From Muricauda sp. MAR_2010_75 (GTDB taxonomy: Bacteria > Bacteroidota > Bacteroidia > Flavobacteriales > Flavobacteriaceae), in contig NZ_JQNJ01000001.1 of the NCBI RefSeq assembly GCF_000745185.1, positions 2,441,501 to 2,505,500 on the forward strand: 64,000 bases of DNA, written 5' to 3'. The translations under genes were made by a program, and so were the position numbers. This document shows positions 8,531-16,804 of the stretch, in pieces (the first letter of the stretch is position 1; the number at the start of each line of letters is the position of its first letter). The notes beneath the pieces are model-generated. The model searched no databases. It was given only the letters and a program-made list of their open reading frames with translations, and had not been told where the DNA came from.

Positions 8531-9631
8531 ATGTTCGGAAGAACAAACCCAACACTGTTGAACTCACTGTTTGCCCATATCAAGCAATTATTTTCAGGTT
8601 CCCCAAAAGTGAAATCGGAGGAAGGTCTTCAAGGTTTGGAAAAGGCCAATGTTCTTTTCCATAATCTTGTAGCCGAGAGGCAGGCGCCAGGGATTTCGGT
8701 AACTGTTTTTAAAAAGGGAAAAACCATCCTTCAAAAAGGATACGGTTATGCCAATGTGGAACGGAAAACTCCAGTAGATCCCCAAAAAACCGTCTTTCGG
8801 ATAGCCAGTATTTCCAAATGCATAACGGGATTGGCCTTGGGTAAAATGACGGAAGATGGCATTGTTGACTTGGATACCTCCTTCTATCAATACGTGCCTT
8901 ATTACCCCAAAAAGCGTTATGATTTTACCCTACGGCAATTGGCAGGTCACACAGCGGGTATTCGCGCCTACCGAGGAAAAGAATACGCACTAAATCAAGA
9001 TTTTTCCATAAAGGATAGTATCTCGGTTTTTAAAAATGACCCACTACTTTTTGAACCAGGTAAGGGATATCTGTACAACAGTTTTGATTTTGTCCTCCTC
9101 TCCTTGGCCATGCAGGAGGCCAGTGGAATACCTTTTGAAGATTATGTAATGGAAAAAGTGCTCAACCCTTTGGGGATGAAAAACACCTTTGCACCATCAA
9201 TTGACCGTGTCCGTCCAAGCAACGTCGAGAATAAAACACAATACTACACCAAAACAGCCTTGTGTTTTAAAAAAGCCACGCCAGTCAATAATTTCTACAA
9301 ATTGGCTGGCGGCGGGTTTTTATCCACTAGCGAAGATGTTGCGAAATTGGGACAAGCTATTTTGGAGCAAAAATTGCTAAAAAAGGAAACCTATCACCAA
9401 TTGTTGACTTCACAGGTTGTCAATGGAAAGCCAACTTTTTACGGATTGGGTTTTCAAGTGAGCCAAGATAATCAAGGTAGACCATTTGTGGGTCATGTGG
9501 GAAGCAGTGTGGGGGCATATACCAATTTTTTTGTATATCCCAATGAGAAATTGGTCATCTCGATCTTGATCAATTGTACAGACCCAAAAGTTCAAGAAAA
9601 ATTGGATAGGGCAATTGATCCTCTATTTTGA
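8531..9631 (+). CDS. serine hydrolase of the beta-lactamase / class C PBP fold
   Basis: Protein of 366 residues with the SxxK motif RIASISK (Ser93, Lys96), the Tyr motif YLYNSFDF and a late GHVGSSVGAY in place of the KTG/HxG box, followed by the usual YPNEKLVISILIN strand. These place it with AmpC-like/LACTB-like hydrolases, which act on peptides or esters; true beta-lactamase activity is not implied. No convincing signal peptide is seen from the ATG at 8531, unlike its neighbours, so it may be cytosolic or exported by another route. It follows the GIN gene with a 57-nt gap on the same strand. Confidence 0.85.
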   Translation: MFGRTNPTLLNSLFAHIKQLFSGSPKVKSEEGLQGLEKANVLFHNLVAERQAPGISVTVFKKGKTILQKGYGYANVERKTPVDPQKTVFRIASISKCITGLALGKMTEDGIVDLDTSFYQYVPYYPKKRYDFTLRQLAGHTAGIRAYRGKEYALNQDFSIKDSISVFKNDPLLFEPGKGYLYNSFDFVLLSLAMQEASGIPFEDYVMEKVLNPLGMKNTFAPSIDRVRPSNVENKTQYYTKTALCFKKATPVNNFYKLAGGGFLSTSEDVAKLGQAILEQKLLKKETYHQLLTSQVVNGKPTFYGLGFQVSQDNQGRPFVGHVGSSVGAYTNFFVYPNEKLVISILINCTDPKVQEKLDRAIDPLF

Positions 9632-9669
9632 CTTGTGAACCTCATGTTTTTTGTGGAAATTTAGTCAAA

Positions 9670-10398
9670 ATGAGTTTCTTGAGGTCTCTTTCTATTTTTT
9701 GGGCGCTGTTTATACTTTTTTTTGCGAGCGATATGTACGCGGGAGGGAAAAATTACGCTTTGGAAGACTCAGCCATTTTGCAGGATAGTATTCATGCTGA
9801 ACTGAGTGCTAAGGAATGGAAGAAATTCAAATATTTTGAGGAGAAACTGCAATCATCTGCCTTATCGAAAAAGGAGAAGCAACATCAATTGACCGGATAT
9901 ACCCGTGATTCTCTTCAGATTTTACGGGTAAAGTTGGTGGCCATTAAAGTTCTGAATGAAAAAAATCTGTTGAATAAAGACATTGCTGAAAACGCCGAAT
10001 ACTACATTGATTTGTTGAGAAAGTTCAAGGAGAGTAACATTCCTCCCGCTGAATACCTTTTTCTGGAAGAAAAATTGGCCTATCTGAACCAAGAAGCCCT
10101 AGGTCAACAATTGCGACAAAGCCGATGGCTGAATTTTGGACTTATTGCCCTCGTCTTGATGTTGGTATTGGTCTTCTATCAAGTTCGAAAACAGCGAAAA
10201 CCCATTCTTCCCGAGTTGAGTAAACAAGAAACTTTGGTGCGCAACCTCATTTTAGAGGGAAAGAGCAACAAGGAAATTGCTAATGAGCTTTTCATCAGTC
10301 TAAGTACTGTGAAAAGTCATATCACCAATATTTATGGCAAGCTCAATGTGGGCAATCGCCAAGAACTTCTTCAAAATAGTACAGGTACTAGTACCTAA
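9670..10398 (+). CDS. membrane-anchored LuxR-type HTH regulator
   Basis: From the ATG at 9670 (a TTG at 9628 is also open) the 242-residue protein starts with a signal-like hydrophobic segment (SLSIFWALFILFFASDMYA). A ~125-residue, charged, mainly helical extracytoplasmic part follows, then a transmembrane helix (FGLIALVLMLVLVFY, about 152-170) and a C-terminal GerE/LuxR helix-turn-helix (LSKQETLVRNLILEGKSNKE then TVKSHITNIYGKL). There is no receiver domain. The topology suggests a one-component sensor whose periplasmic part controls a tethered DNA-binding domain; the signal and targets are unknown. It starts 38 nt after the serine hydrolase. Confidence 0.8.
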   Translation: MSFLRSLSIFWALFILFFASDMYAGGKNYALEDSAILQDSIHAELSAKEWKKFKYFEEKLQSSALSKKEKQHQLTGYTRDSLQILRVKLVAIKVLNEKNLLNKDIAENAEYYIDLLRKFKESNIPPAEYLFLEEKLAYLNQEALGQQLRQSRWLNFGLIALVLMLVLVFYQVRKQRKPILPELSKQETLVRNLILEGKSNKEIANELFISLSTVKSHITNIYGKLNVGNRQELLQNSTGTST

Positions 10399-10470
10399 TT
10401 CAGACCCCTAAGACTTTTTCATAACACTTTCCAGAATTTTCTTTGCTTCAAAACCAAGTGATTCTTAATC

Positions 10471-11292
10471 ATGAAAAAGTATCCAAAGCTAATTTTTGTT
10501 TTCATTTTCCAATTGATTTTAGTTGGCTGTCTTGAAAACAATGAAGTGTCTGAAAAAACCGATACAGATGGTTGGATAAAAGAAACCAAAGTCTCAAAAC
10601 TGATAAAGAATGTCAATTTTGTTTTTCCTGAAAGCGGATATGCATTTGATTATAAAGAGGACTTCATAAAAAAGGCCCTTGAAGCCATCGAGCATAATAA
10701 AAACATTCTCCAAAAAAATGAGTTCAATGATACCATTTATGTTCGGGTTATGTCTTCGCGGGATGAAATGTTTATCTATACTGGGACAAGGGCCGGTGGA
10801 AATGCATATCCATATTGGAGTACGGTCAATATTGTTTTAAACGAGGATGAAACAGACCCACCCATAAAACACGAATTAATGCACTTGATGGCAATGTTGG
10901 ATTGGGACTATGCGAGGAGCAACATTGTTTGGGTCAATGAAGGTATTGCAACCTATGCTGCCAACAATTGTAATGGATATAATGTGGCAGAAATATATAG
11001 GTATCTCCTAGCAGAAGATAAGTTGATTTCAATGGAGGATTTAAGTGCAGATTTTTATGGCCAATCAGAGATGGTCGGTTACCATCAATCAGGATATATT
11101 GTCCAATACCTTTTGGAGAATTATAGCTTGAAAAAATTCGAACGACTTTGGACGGATGGATTTGAGAGGTTTGAAGAAATTTATGGGGTTTCTTATCAAA
11201 AAATGAAAAATGATTTAGAAGAAACGCTTGTTGAAAAATATCCCGAAGCACCTAAAATTGATTGGGAAAAATTCAGCAAAGGTTGCAAGTAA
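10471..11292 (+). CDS. lipoprotein with gluzincin (HExxH) peptidase domain
   Basis: Protein of 273 residues with an SPII signal peptide and lipobox LVGC. The metallopeptidase core is KHELMHLM (HExxH) with the downstream glutamate in WVNEGIATY about 24-28 residues later, the arrangement of gluzincin 'peptidase MA-like' proteins, which bind one catalytic zinc through His, His and Glu. The YHQSGYIVQYLLENYSLKKFERLW stretch matches the helical C-terminal part of that family. It should act at the cell envelope on an unknown substrate. It precedes the DinB-like gene by 12 nt, so they are probably cotranscribed. It is not related by sequence to the 4347-6262 protease beyond the zinc motif. Confidence 0.82.
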   Translation: MKKYPKLIFVFIFQLILVGCLENNEVSEKTDTDGWIKETKVSKLIKNVNFVFPESGYAFDYKEDFIKKALEAIEHNKNILQKNEFNDTIYVRVMSSRDEMFIYTGTRAGGNAYPYWSTVNIVLNEDETDPPIKHELMHLMAMLDWDYARSNIVWVNEGIATYAANNCNGYNVAEIYRYLLAEDKLISMEDLSADFYGQSEMVGYHQSGYIVQYLLENYSLKKFERLWTDGFERFEEIYGVSYQKMKNDLEETLVEKYPEAPKIDWEKFSKGCK

Positions 11293-11304
11293 AATATTGA
11301 TAGT

Positions 11305-11847
11305 ATGAAAAAGAAATTTGTTCTAACAACCCTTATGCTGGTAAGTGCCATCGGATTACCTCTACTCGCCCAATCAAACAATTTTATCAAGGAATATTTG
11401 GAGCGTTTAGAAAATTCGAGGAAATATTTAATCCTTGTCGCAGAAATTATGCCTGAAGATAAATATGCCTTCAAGGCAACACCTGAATCCATGAGCTTTG
11501 CTGAACATTTAATGCATATTGCATGGGCAATGGATTGGCATAGCCAGTCCTTGATGGGAAATCGTGAAGCTAGGGATTGGAATACTGACACAGAGCTTAA
11601 AGTTGGCAGCAAATCCAAAGAGGAAATGATTGCCACTGTTTATAAAACCTTTGATGATACCATGGAGCTCATCTCAAATTTTGATGTAACCAAACTTAAG
11701 GAAAGAGTGGACTATTTTGGCCTAGATAGAACAAAAAGACAAGTTTTATTATTGCTTGCTGACCACATAACTCATCATAGAGGACAAATGCTTGTTTATA
11801 TGCGAATAAACGGAGTAAAGCCACCAAGGTATGTTCGATACCAATAA
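11305..11847 (+). CDS. exported DinB-fold protein
   Basis: Protein of 180 residues with an N-terminal signal peptide (LVSAIGLPLLAQ) followed by the four-helix DinB/YfiT fold: MSFAEHLMHIAWAMDWH and the C-terminal DHITHHRGQMLVYMRINGVKPP. The His residues in those two motifs are the usual metal ligands. Family members are metal-dependent thiol transferases or uncharacterised proteins, and secreted versions are common in Bacteroidota. It likely shares a transcript with the gluzincin lipoprotein upstream. The specific reaction is not predictable. Confidence 0.85.
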   Translation: MKKKFVLTTLMLVSAIGLPLLAQSNNFIKEYLERLENSRKYLILVAEIMPEDKYAFKATPESMSFAEHLMHIAWAMDWHSQSLMGNREARDWNTDTELKVGSKSKEEMIATVYKTFDDTMELISNFDVTKLKERVDYFGLDRTKRQVLLLLADHITHHRGQMLVYMRINGVKPPRYVRYQ

Positions 11848-11955
11848 TTTCAATGGGGAAATCGCTTTTCCAATGAAATATAAGTTTGGGGACAATGCCC
11901 ATACAAAATCAAAAAACAAGAATGTGATGAAAATTTAGATCGAATCAATTGACAC

Positions 11956-13161
11956 TCAGTAATACCTCCCGATCATGGGATGTTCCACAATCGTCTTTTT
12001 GAGTTGAAAAGGTTCAATGGGTCCCATTTTCCGGTACACGATCTTGCCGCCGGGCTCAATTAGGGCTGTGTAGGGCAATGCTCCATCCCATTCGGGATCA
12101 ATGGCCTCTATCATGGCATATTTGTCATCCCCGGAATAGATATAATTGGTCAATGCGGATGATTTTTTCTGTAAAAACTGCAATGCTCTATCTTTCGAAC
12201 CCATGTTGTCGGCACTTATGGAGATAAACTCAAAATCCCTGCCACGGTACATTCTGTGTATATCCACAAACTCGGGATATTCCAAGACACAAGGTCCGCA
12301 CCAAGTGGCCCAAAGGTTGACCAAGCGCAGTTTGTCCGAATCATTTTGCATCAATTTTTTAAGTCCTTCAGCATCGATATCCTCCAAAGTCACCTTCATT
12401 TCACTCCATTCCTTGTTCACCTTTTTGGCATAGGCATCCTTCCAGGCCCACTTAACGGAACAGCCAAAGGTTTTGGTCATATTTTCCTCAATCGGAGTGT
12501 CATTCAATAAAGCATCAATGGCATTCCTCACGTCTTCGGCATTGGCGGTCCCGGGTTTTTCGGAAGCATCCAATCTCCCCACATAGGCAAGCTTTCTTTC
12601 AGAATCAAAGATAAAGGCATGAGGAGTCGCTACTGGACCGTATTTTATCGAAACCCCATGTGTGTCGCCATCATAGAGATAGGGGAAATTGAAGTTTTTA
12701 TCTTTTGCACGTACCACCATATCTTCAAAGGAATCCCCTAGATCACTGTAACCCAATTCATTCAACAAAAGTCCATTGATGGAATTGGGTGAAATGGCCA
12801 CTACTTGTATCCCTTTGTCCTTATAATCCGAAGTCAATTGGATGATCCGGTCTTCGTAAGCTTGGGCGGTTGGGCAATGGTTACAGGTAAAGATGACTGC
12901 CAATACCTTGGCATCACCATACTCTGAAAGGGAATGGAACTTGCCATCAACCCCCGGAAGGTTAAAATCCGGAGCTTTTTCCCCAATTTGAAGGGTTATG
13001 ACTTCCTGTTCTGGAATTTCTTGGGGATTTGTGACGAAAAAGTTGGTTTCTTCATTGGAACTTTCATCCACAACTTTGTCAGTTTGTTTTTGTTCCTGTC
13101 TGCAGGAACCCAAAAGAATAGTAAAAATGGCAAGCAGTACGACAGAAAGTTTGGTCTTCAT
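11956..13161 (-). CDS. lipoprotein with peroxiredoxin-like and TlpA-like thioredoxin domains
   Basis: Protein of 401 residues with SPII signal peptide, lipobox LLGSC. It has two thioredoxin folds in tandem: an AhpC/TSA-like domain (about 60-220; APDFNLPGVDGKFHSL, then FTCNHCP as an altered active site CNHC) and a TlpA/ResA-like domain (about 260-395) with the canonical WCGPC. Proteins of this type handle disulfide exchange or peroxide at the envelope. The first domain resembles the redoxin family whose C-x-x-C is CxHC, and it may bind metal or haem-maturation partners; that is inference. Single gene, convergent with the DinB gene. Confidence 0.88.
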   Translation of the reverse strand: MKTKLSVVLLAIFTILLGSCRQEQKQTDKVVDESSNEETNFFVTNPQEIPEQEVITLQIGEKAPDFNLPGVDGKFHSLSEYGDAKVLAVIFTCNHCPTAQAYEDRIIQLTSDYKDKGIQVVAISPNSINGLLLNELGYSDLGDSFEDMVVRAKDKNFNFPYLYDGDTHGVSIKYGPVATPHAFIFDSERKLAYVGRLDASEKPGTANAEDVRNAIDALLNDTPIEENMTKTFGCSVKWAWKDAYAKKVNKEWSEMKVTLEDIDAEGLKKLMQNDSDKLRLVNLWATWCGPCVLEYPEFVDIHRMYRGRDFEFISISADNMGSKDRALQFLQKKSSALTNYIYSGDDKYAMIEAIDPEWDGALPYTALIEPGGKIVYRKMGPIEPFQLKKTIVEHPMIGRYY

Positions 13162-13224
13162 CTTGTTGTTTTAGAGACCATTAAACTTAAGAAAAAGAAA
13201 TTACAAATGATAATCCGGACAATA

Positions 13225-14670
13225 TCAAGTATAGCGCTGCAGTTCTCTTTCCATGGCAAAATTTTCACAGAGATCAAAGGTTTCCTTGATGTCGTCCAGA
13301 GTGGTCCTTGGATTGATGAGACACATCCGTAGCACCACCTGTCCATGCAGCAAGGTTGTTACCAAAAGTGCTTTCCGTGAAGCCACCACTTTTTGCGAAA
13401 TGTACTGGTTGATGGCATCCAATTCCTTTTCGGTGTAATTTTTTTCGATGGGATGGTACCTGAAATTGATGACCGCTAAAGTCGCCGGAAAAACAACCTC
13501 CCAATATTTGCTTTTCCGCAAGTTGGATTCCACTTCCTCGGCTAGGTCAATATTGTAAGTGATGGCATCCCTGAACTCCTTTAAACCAAAGGTTTTAAGG
13601 GATATGTAGAATTTCAATGCGCGAAATCTTCGTGTCAACTGTATACCGTGGTCGTAAAAATTGATTTCCGAAGTGTTTCCTTCAATATCCCGAAGATATT
13701 CGGGTTTTTCAGTAAACGTATGGCTCAGGTTTTTGTGGTTTCGCACCAGCAAACAGCCCATTTCATAGGGTTGGTAAAACCATTTATGGGGGTCAACCGT
13801 TAGTGAGTCGGCTTTTTCAATGCCTTTTAGCAGTTGCTTTCCTTTTTGAGAAAGGATGGCTGCCGCACCATAAGCGCCATCAATATGGAACCAAATATCT
13901 TCCTTTTTGCATATTTTGCCCAATTCCACCAAAGGATCCACGGTTCCGGTATTTGTGGTACCCGATGTGGCAATCAAGCAAAAGGGGTGAAGTCCCTCCA
14001 ATCTATCCTTGGCAATACAGTTTTTGAGTTTGTTGACCGAAAATTTGAATTCAATATCCGTAGGAATGATTCGAATCTGTTCCTTTTTAAAGCCCAATAC
14101 CCTTATGGCCTTAATATTGGAGGAGTGTGCTTGGTCTGATAGATAGATCACCGCTTTGGAAAAATCAGTACCGCATTTAATACGTCGCGCTGTTGTTATG
14201 GCTGTTAAATTGGCCATAGAACCGCCACTGGTGAAGATACCGCCCCCTTTTTTCTTCGGGAACCCAAAAATCTTCAGCAACCACTGAATGGTCACAATCT
14301 CCAACTCGGCGGCAGCAGGGGAAGCGGCCCATCCGCCAGAAAATATGTTGTAACCGGTAGCCAATGCATCTGCCATGGCACTGATGTAATTACTTGGACC
14401 TGGAACAAAGGAATACGATTTTGGGTGCGACATCAACGTACTGGTGGTCATCACCTTTTCCAGGACAAAGTTCAGGACTTGGGTTGGGTCAGAGCCTTGT
14501 TCTGGGGCTTCTTCCAAAAATAGGGAGTCCATTTCTTCGCGGGAACCCAAGGCAACGGGCAACTTTTCTCTTTGTGTGTCATGGTGCTCCACAATGGCAT
14601 CAACAATCTGATACCCGTAGGATTTCATGGCTTCCTTGGACAATTCTAATCTGGCGCTGTTCTTCTTCAT
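13225..14670 (-). CDS. PLP-dependent group II amino acid decarboxylase
   Basis: Protein of 481 residues of the aromatic-L-amino-acid/glutamate decarboxylase family (fold type I). Visible are HPKSYSFVPGPSNYISAMAD, TSGGSMANLTAI, the Asp-containing WFHIDGAYGAAA, and the PLP lysine in DPHKWFYQPYEMG. It decarboxylates an aromatic or other L-amino acid to the amine in the cytosol; the substrate cannot be read from motifs. It lies upstream of the redoxin gene on the same strand with a 63-nt gap, so cotranscription is possible. It is not in the aromatic operon at 15974. Confidence 0.88.
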   Translation of the reverse strand: MKKNSARLELSKEAMKSYGYQIVDAIVEHHDTQREKLPVALGSREEMDSLFLEEAPEQGSDPTQVLNFVLEKVMTTSTLMSHPKSYSFVPGPSNYISAMADALATGYNIFSGGWAASPAAAELEIVTIQWLLKIFGFPKKKGGGIFTSGGSMANLTAITTARRIKCGTDFSKAVIYLSDQAHSSNIKAIRVLGFKKEQIRIIPTDIEFKFSVNKLKNCIAKDRLEGLHPFCLIATSGTTNTGTVDPLVELGKICKKEDIWFHIDGAYGAAAILSQKGKQLLKGIEKADSLTVDPHKWFYQPYEMGCLLVRNHKNLSHTFTEKPEYLRDIEGNTSEINFYDHGIQLTRRFRALKFYISLKTFGLKEFRDAITYNIDLAEEVESNLRKSKYWEVVFPATLAVINFRYHPIEKNYTEKELDAINQYISQKVVASRKALLVTTLLHGQVVLRMCLINPRTTLDDIKETFDLCENFAMERELQRYT

Positions 14671-14736
14671 GGAGTCGTTTTACATCTTCAACGCAAAAAT
14701 ACCACATTTGAAATGGTTGAAAACTGATTTTGGATT

Positions 14737-15630
14737 CTATGCGGTAAGTTCCGAAAACAAGCTCTCCAGATTCTTATTTTTCCGACTCAGTTGAAGGGTT
14801 TTCAATTTGTTGTCATGGGCAAAGTCAAATACCGCTGGACGCATATCTTTGGAGGTGGCAAACGTAATTTCATAAACAAAGCCCCCAATATTTTTTACGT
14901 TGGAAACGTTGGGCAATTGGTTGAGCAGTTGTTCTTCCACCCGATAATCGAACTCCACTTCAATGATTTGCTCTTCCGTTTCTCGGAGTTCCTCCAATCT
15001 TTTGTCCGCCACCAGTTTTCCTTTATTGATAATGATGACCCGATCGCAGACCGCTTCTACTTCCTTCATGATGTGTGTGGAGAGCAATATGGTCTTTTCT
15101 TTCCCAATTTCCCGAATGAGTTTTCGGATTTCCACCAGCTGATTGGGGTCCAAACCTGTGGTGGGTTCATCCAAAATTAATACTTCGGGGTCATGTAACA
15201 AGGCCGCGGCCAATCCTACACGTTGACGATATCCTTTGGATAGCTGTCCAATTTTTTTGTGGGCTTCAGGGGTAAGTCCAGTTTGGGCAATCACTTCACC
15301 GATTTTAGATTTTGGCACTTGGTACACATCGGCATTGAAGGCCAGATATTCCTTTACATACATCTCCAAATACAATGGATTGTGCTCGGGCAGGTAGCCA
15401 ATGCTCTTTTGTACAAGTTTTTCGGCTGTCAACACATCAAACCCATTCACTTCGGCATCACCCGTATCGGCTTTGTAATAGGTAGTCAAAATCCGCATCA
15501 TGGTGGATTTTCCTGCACCATTGGGTCCCAAAAAACCAACAATTTCTCCTTTGTTGATGGAAAAGGAGACGTTGTCCAGTGCTTTTTGTTGGCCAAAGGT
15601 CTTGGTGATATTGGTTACGGTGATGGACAT
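14737..15630 (-). CDS. gldA: gliding motility ABC transporter ATPase GldA
   Basis: Protein of 297 residues with Walker A GPNGAGKST (35-43), signature LSKGYRQRVGLA, Walker B VLILDEPTTGLD and a switch His in STH. Length and the C-terminal RKNKNLESLFSELT agree with GldA, the nucleotide-binding subunit that works with GldF and GldG in Flavobacteriia gliding; these two are not adjacent here. It is transcribed divergently from the aromatic operon, with a 211-bp gap up to the leader peptide. Confidence 0.92.
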   Translation of the reverse strand: MSITVTNITKTFGQQKALDNVSFSINKGEIVGFLGPNGAGKSTMMRILTTYYKADTGDAEVNGFDVLTAEKLVQKSIGYLPEHNPLYLEMYVKEYLAFNADVYQVPKSKIGEVIAQTGLTPEAHKKIGQLSKGYRQRVGLAAALLHDPEVLILDEPTTGLDPNQLVEIRKLIREIGKEKTILLSTHIMKEVEAVCDRVIIINKGKLVADKRLEELRETEEQIIEVEFDYRVEEQLLNQLPNVSNVKNIGGFVYEITFATSKDMRPAVFDFAHDNKLKTLQLSRKNKNLESLFSELTA

Positions 15631-15815
15631 TGCATTTATTTTGAATTCAAAAATACGGTTTTAGAAGTTTTGATTCACATGGTGTAATTGGATCATAGGA
15701 TGAATGGAATTCTTAAAAAAAGCATGCTTCCTCAAAATAATATGCAGTGAACTCGGATTTTTTGAAAAAAATCAAAAAAATTTTTGCAAGCGCTGTTAGT
15801 TTTGGATTGATTGGC

Positions 15816-15823
15816 TATCTTAG
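15816..15823 (+). promoter_or_regulatory. probable -7 element of the aromatic operon
   Basis: TATCTTAG is close to the Bacteroidota -7 consensus TAnnTTTG and lies 18 nt before the leader peptide ATG, giving a short 5' leader. A matching TTTG at the ideal distance upstream is not clear, so this is moderate evidence only. Confidence 0.45.
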
Positions 15824-15841
15824 CCGCAGATTTTTATAATA

Positions 15842-15913
15842 ATGACAAGAACGTATTTCTGGAACGGTTTTTATTTTTACTTCTTTTTTCAAAGAGGTAC
15901 GGGACTGTTTTGA
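15842..15913 (+). CDS. aromatic-rich leader peptide of the pheA operon
   Basis: ATG at 15842 to TGA at 15911-15913 encodes 23 residues. It starts MTRTYFWNGFYFYFFFQR, and Tyr, Phe or Trp fill 11 positions: Y5 F6 W7 F10 Y11 F12 Y13 F14 F15 F16 F23. It is placed directly before an antiterminator/terminator pair and then pheA, exactly the architecture of E. coli pheL. Its role is regulatory: when charged Phe/Tyr tRNA is scarce the ribosome stalls in the run at codons 10-16 (15869-15889). It is too short for normal gene finders. I see no Shine-Dalgarno, as is usual in this phylum. Confidence 0.88.
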   Translation: MTRTYFWNGFYFYFFFQRGTGLF

Positions 15914-15970
15914 ATACGATTAAAGTATATAAACATGTAAAGTCCCGGTAAAAATCGGGGCTTTTTTTTT
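15900..15970 (+). promoter_or_regulatory. ribosome-mediated transcription attenuator
   Basis: Two mutually exclusive stems share the segment AGTCCCG (15941-15947). The antiterminator is CGGGACT (15900-15906, overlapping the last leader codons) pairing perfectly over 7 bp with it. The terminator is the same segment pairing with CGGGGCT (15956-15962), extended by two flanking A-T pairs, followed by nine T. A ribosome that finishes the leader at 15911 covers the 15900-15906 arm and lets the terminator form. A ribosome stalled in the aromatic codons leaves that arm free to antiterminate. Confidence 0.85.
15939..15970 (+). terminator. intrinsic terminator of the attenuator
   Basis: Stem AAAGTCCCG / CGGGGCTTT with an 8-nt A-rich loop and a run of nine T ending 3 nt before the pheA start codon. 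Because it lies inside the transcription unit and competes with an upstream pairing, it is conditional. Confidence 0.85.
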
Positions 15971-15973
15971 GCC

Positions 15974-16804
15974 ATGGGTTTAAAAATAGCCATACAGGGA
16001 ATTAAAGGATCCAACCACCATCAAGTGGCCAAGGATTTTTTTGGAGAAGAAATTGAATTGCTCGAATGCCTCTCCTTTGATGCAATCATTGATCATTTAT
16101 TGGATGGAACAGCGGACAAGGGCATCATGGCGATAGAGAATTCAATTGCAGGTTCCATTATTCCAAACTACAATTTGGTGTATCACAATAAAATACATGT
16201 AATAGGAGAGCACTATTTGAGTATCCATCATAACCTTATGGTGTTGAAAGGAACCTCTTTTGAGGACATCAAAGAGGTCCATTCGCATCCTATGGCCTTG
16301 TTACAGTGCAAGGAATTCTTCAAAGAATATCCACATATTAAGTTGGTGGAAAGTGTGGATACGGCAGAAACGGCAAAACGCATCAGGGATGAAAAATTAG
16401 GGCATATTGCAGCCATTGCACCAAAGATGGCCGCAGAATTGTACGATTTGGATATTATTGCCCCAGAAATCCAAACGATAAAAAATAACGCTACCCGTTT
16501 TATCATTCTAAAGAAACAGAATAAGGTTTTACCCAAAGAGGAGATTAATAAGGCTTCATTGCGATTTATCACAGATCATAAACGCGGAAGTTTGGCCACG
16601 GTTTTAAACGTGATGAGTGATTGCAACCTTAACCTGACCAAAATTCAGTCGCTTCCCGTGATTGAAACACCTTGGAAATATGCCTTTTTTGTGGATGTCA
16701 CCTTTGAGGAGTATGAATATTTTTCAAAAGCCAAGGCATTGTTGGAAATCATGTCGGAGGATTTTACGGTTTTGGGCGAATATAAAAATGCATTGTTGTT
16801 ATGA
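15974..16804 (+). CDS. pheA: prephenate dehydratase
   Basis: Converts prephenate to phenylpyruvate, the committed step to Phe. The protein has 276 residues: a catalytic domain (1-~180) with MAIENSIAGS, HSHPMALLQC and the NNATRFIIL motif containing the catalytic Thr, then a C-terminal ACT domain (GSLATVLNVMSDCNLNLTKI). The usual ESRP Phe-binding motif of the ACT domain reads QSLP here, so feedback by Phe may be altered. The start ATG is 4 nt beyond the attenuator T-run. The stop overlaps the next start (ATGA at 16801), so translation is coupled. It has no fused chorismate mutase; that activity is on the last gene of the operon. Confidence 0.95.
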   Translation: MGLKIAIQGIKGSNHHQVAKDFFGEEIELLECLSFDAIIDHLLDGTADKGIMAIENSIAGSIIPNYNLVYHNKIHVIGEHYLSIHHNLMVLKGTSFEDIKEVHSHPMALLQCKEFFKEYPHIKLVESVDTAETAKRIRDEKLGHIAAIAPKMAAELYDLDIIAPEIQTIKNNATRFIILKKQNKVLPKEEINKASLRFITDHKRGSLATVLNVMSDCNLNLTKIQSLPVIETPWKYAFFVDVTFEEYEYFSKAKALLEIMSEDFTVLGEYKNALLL

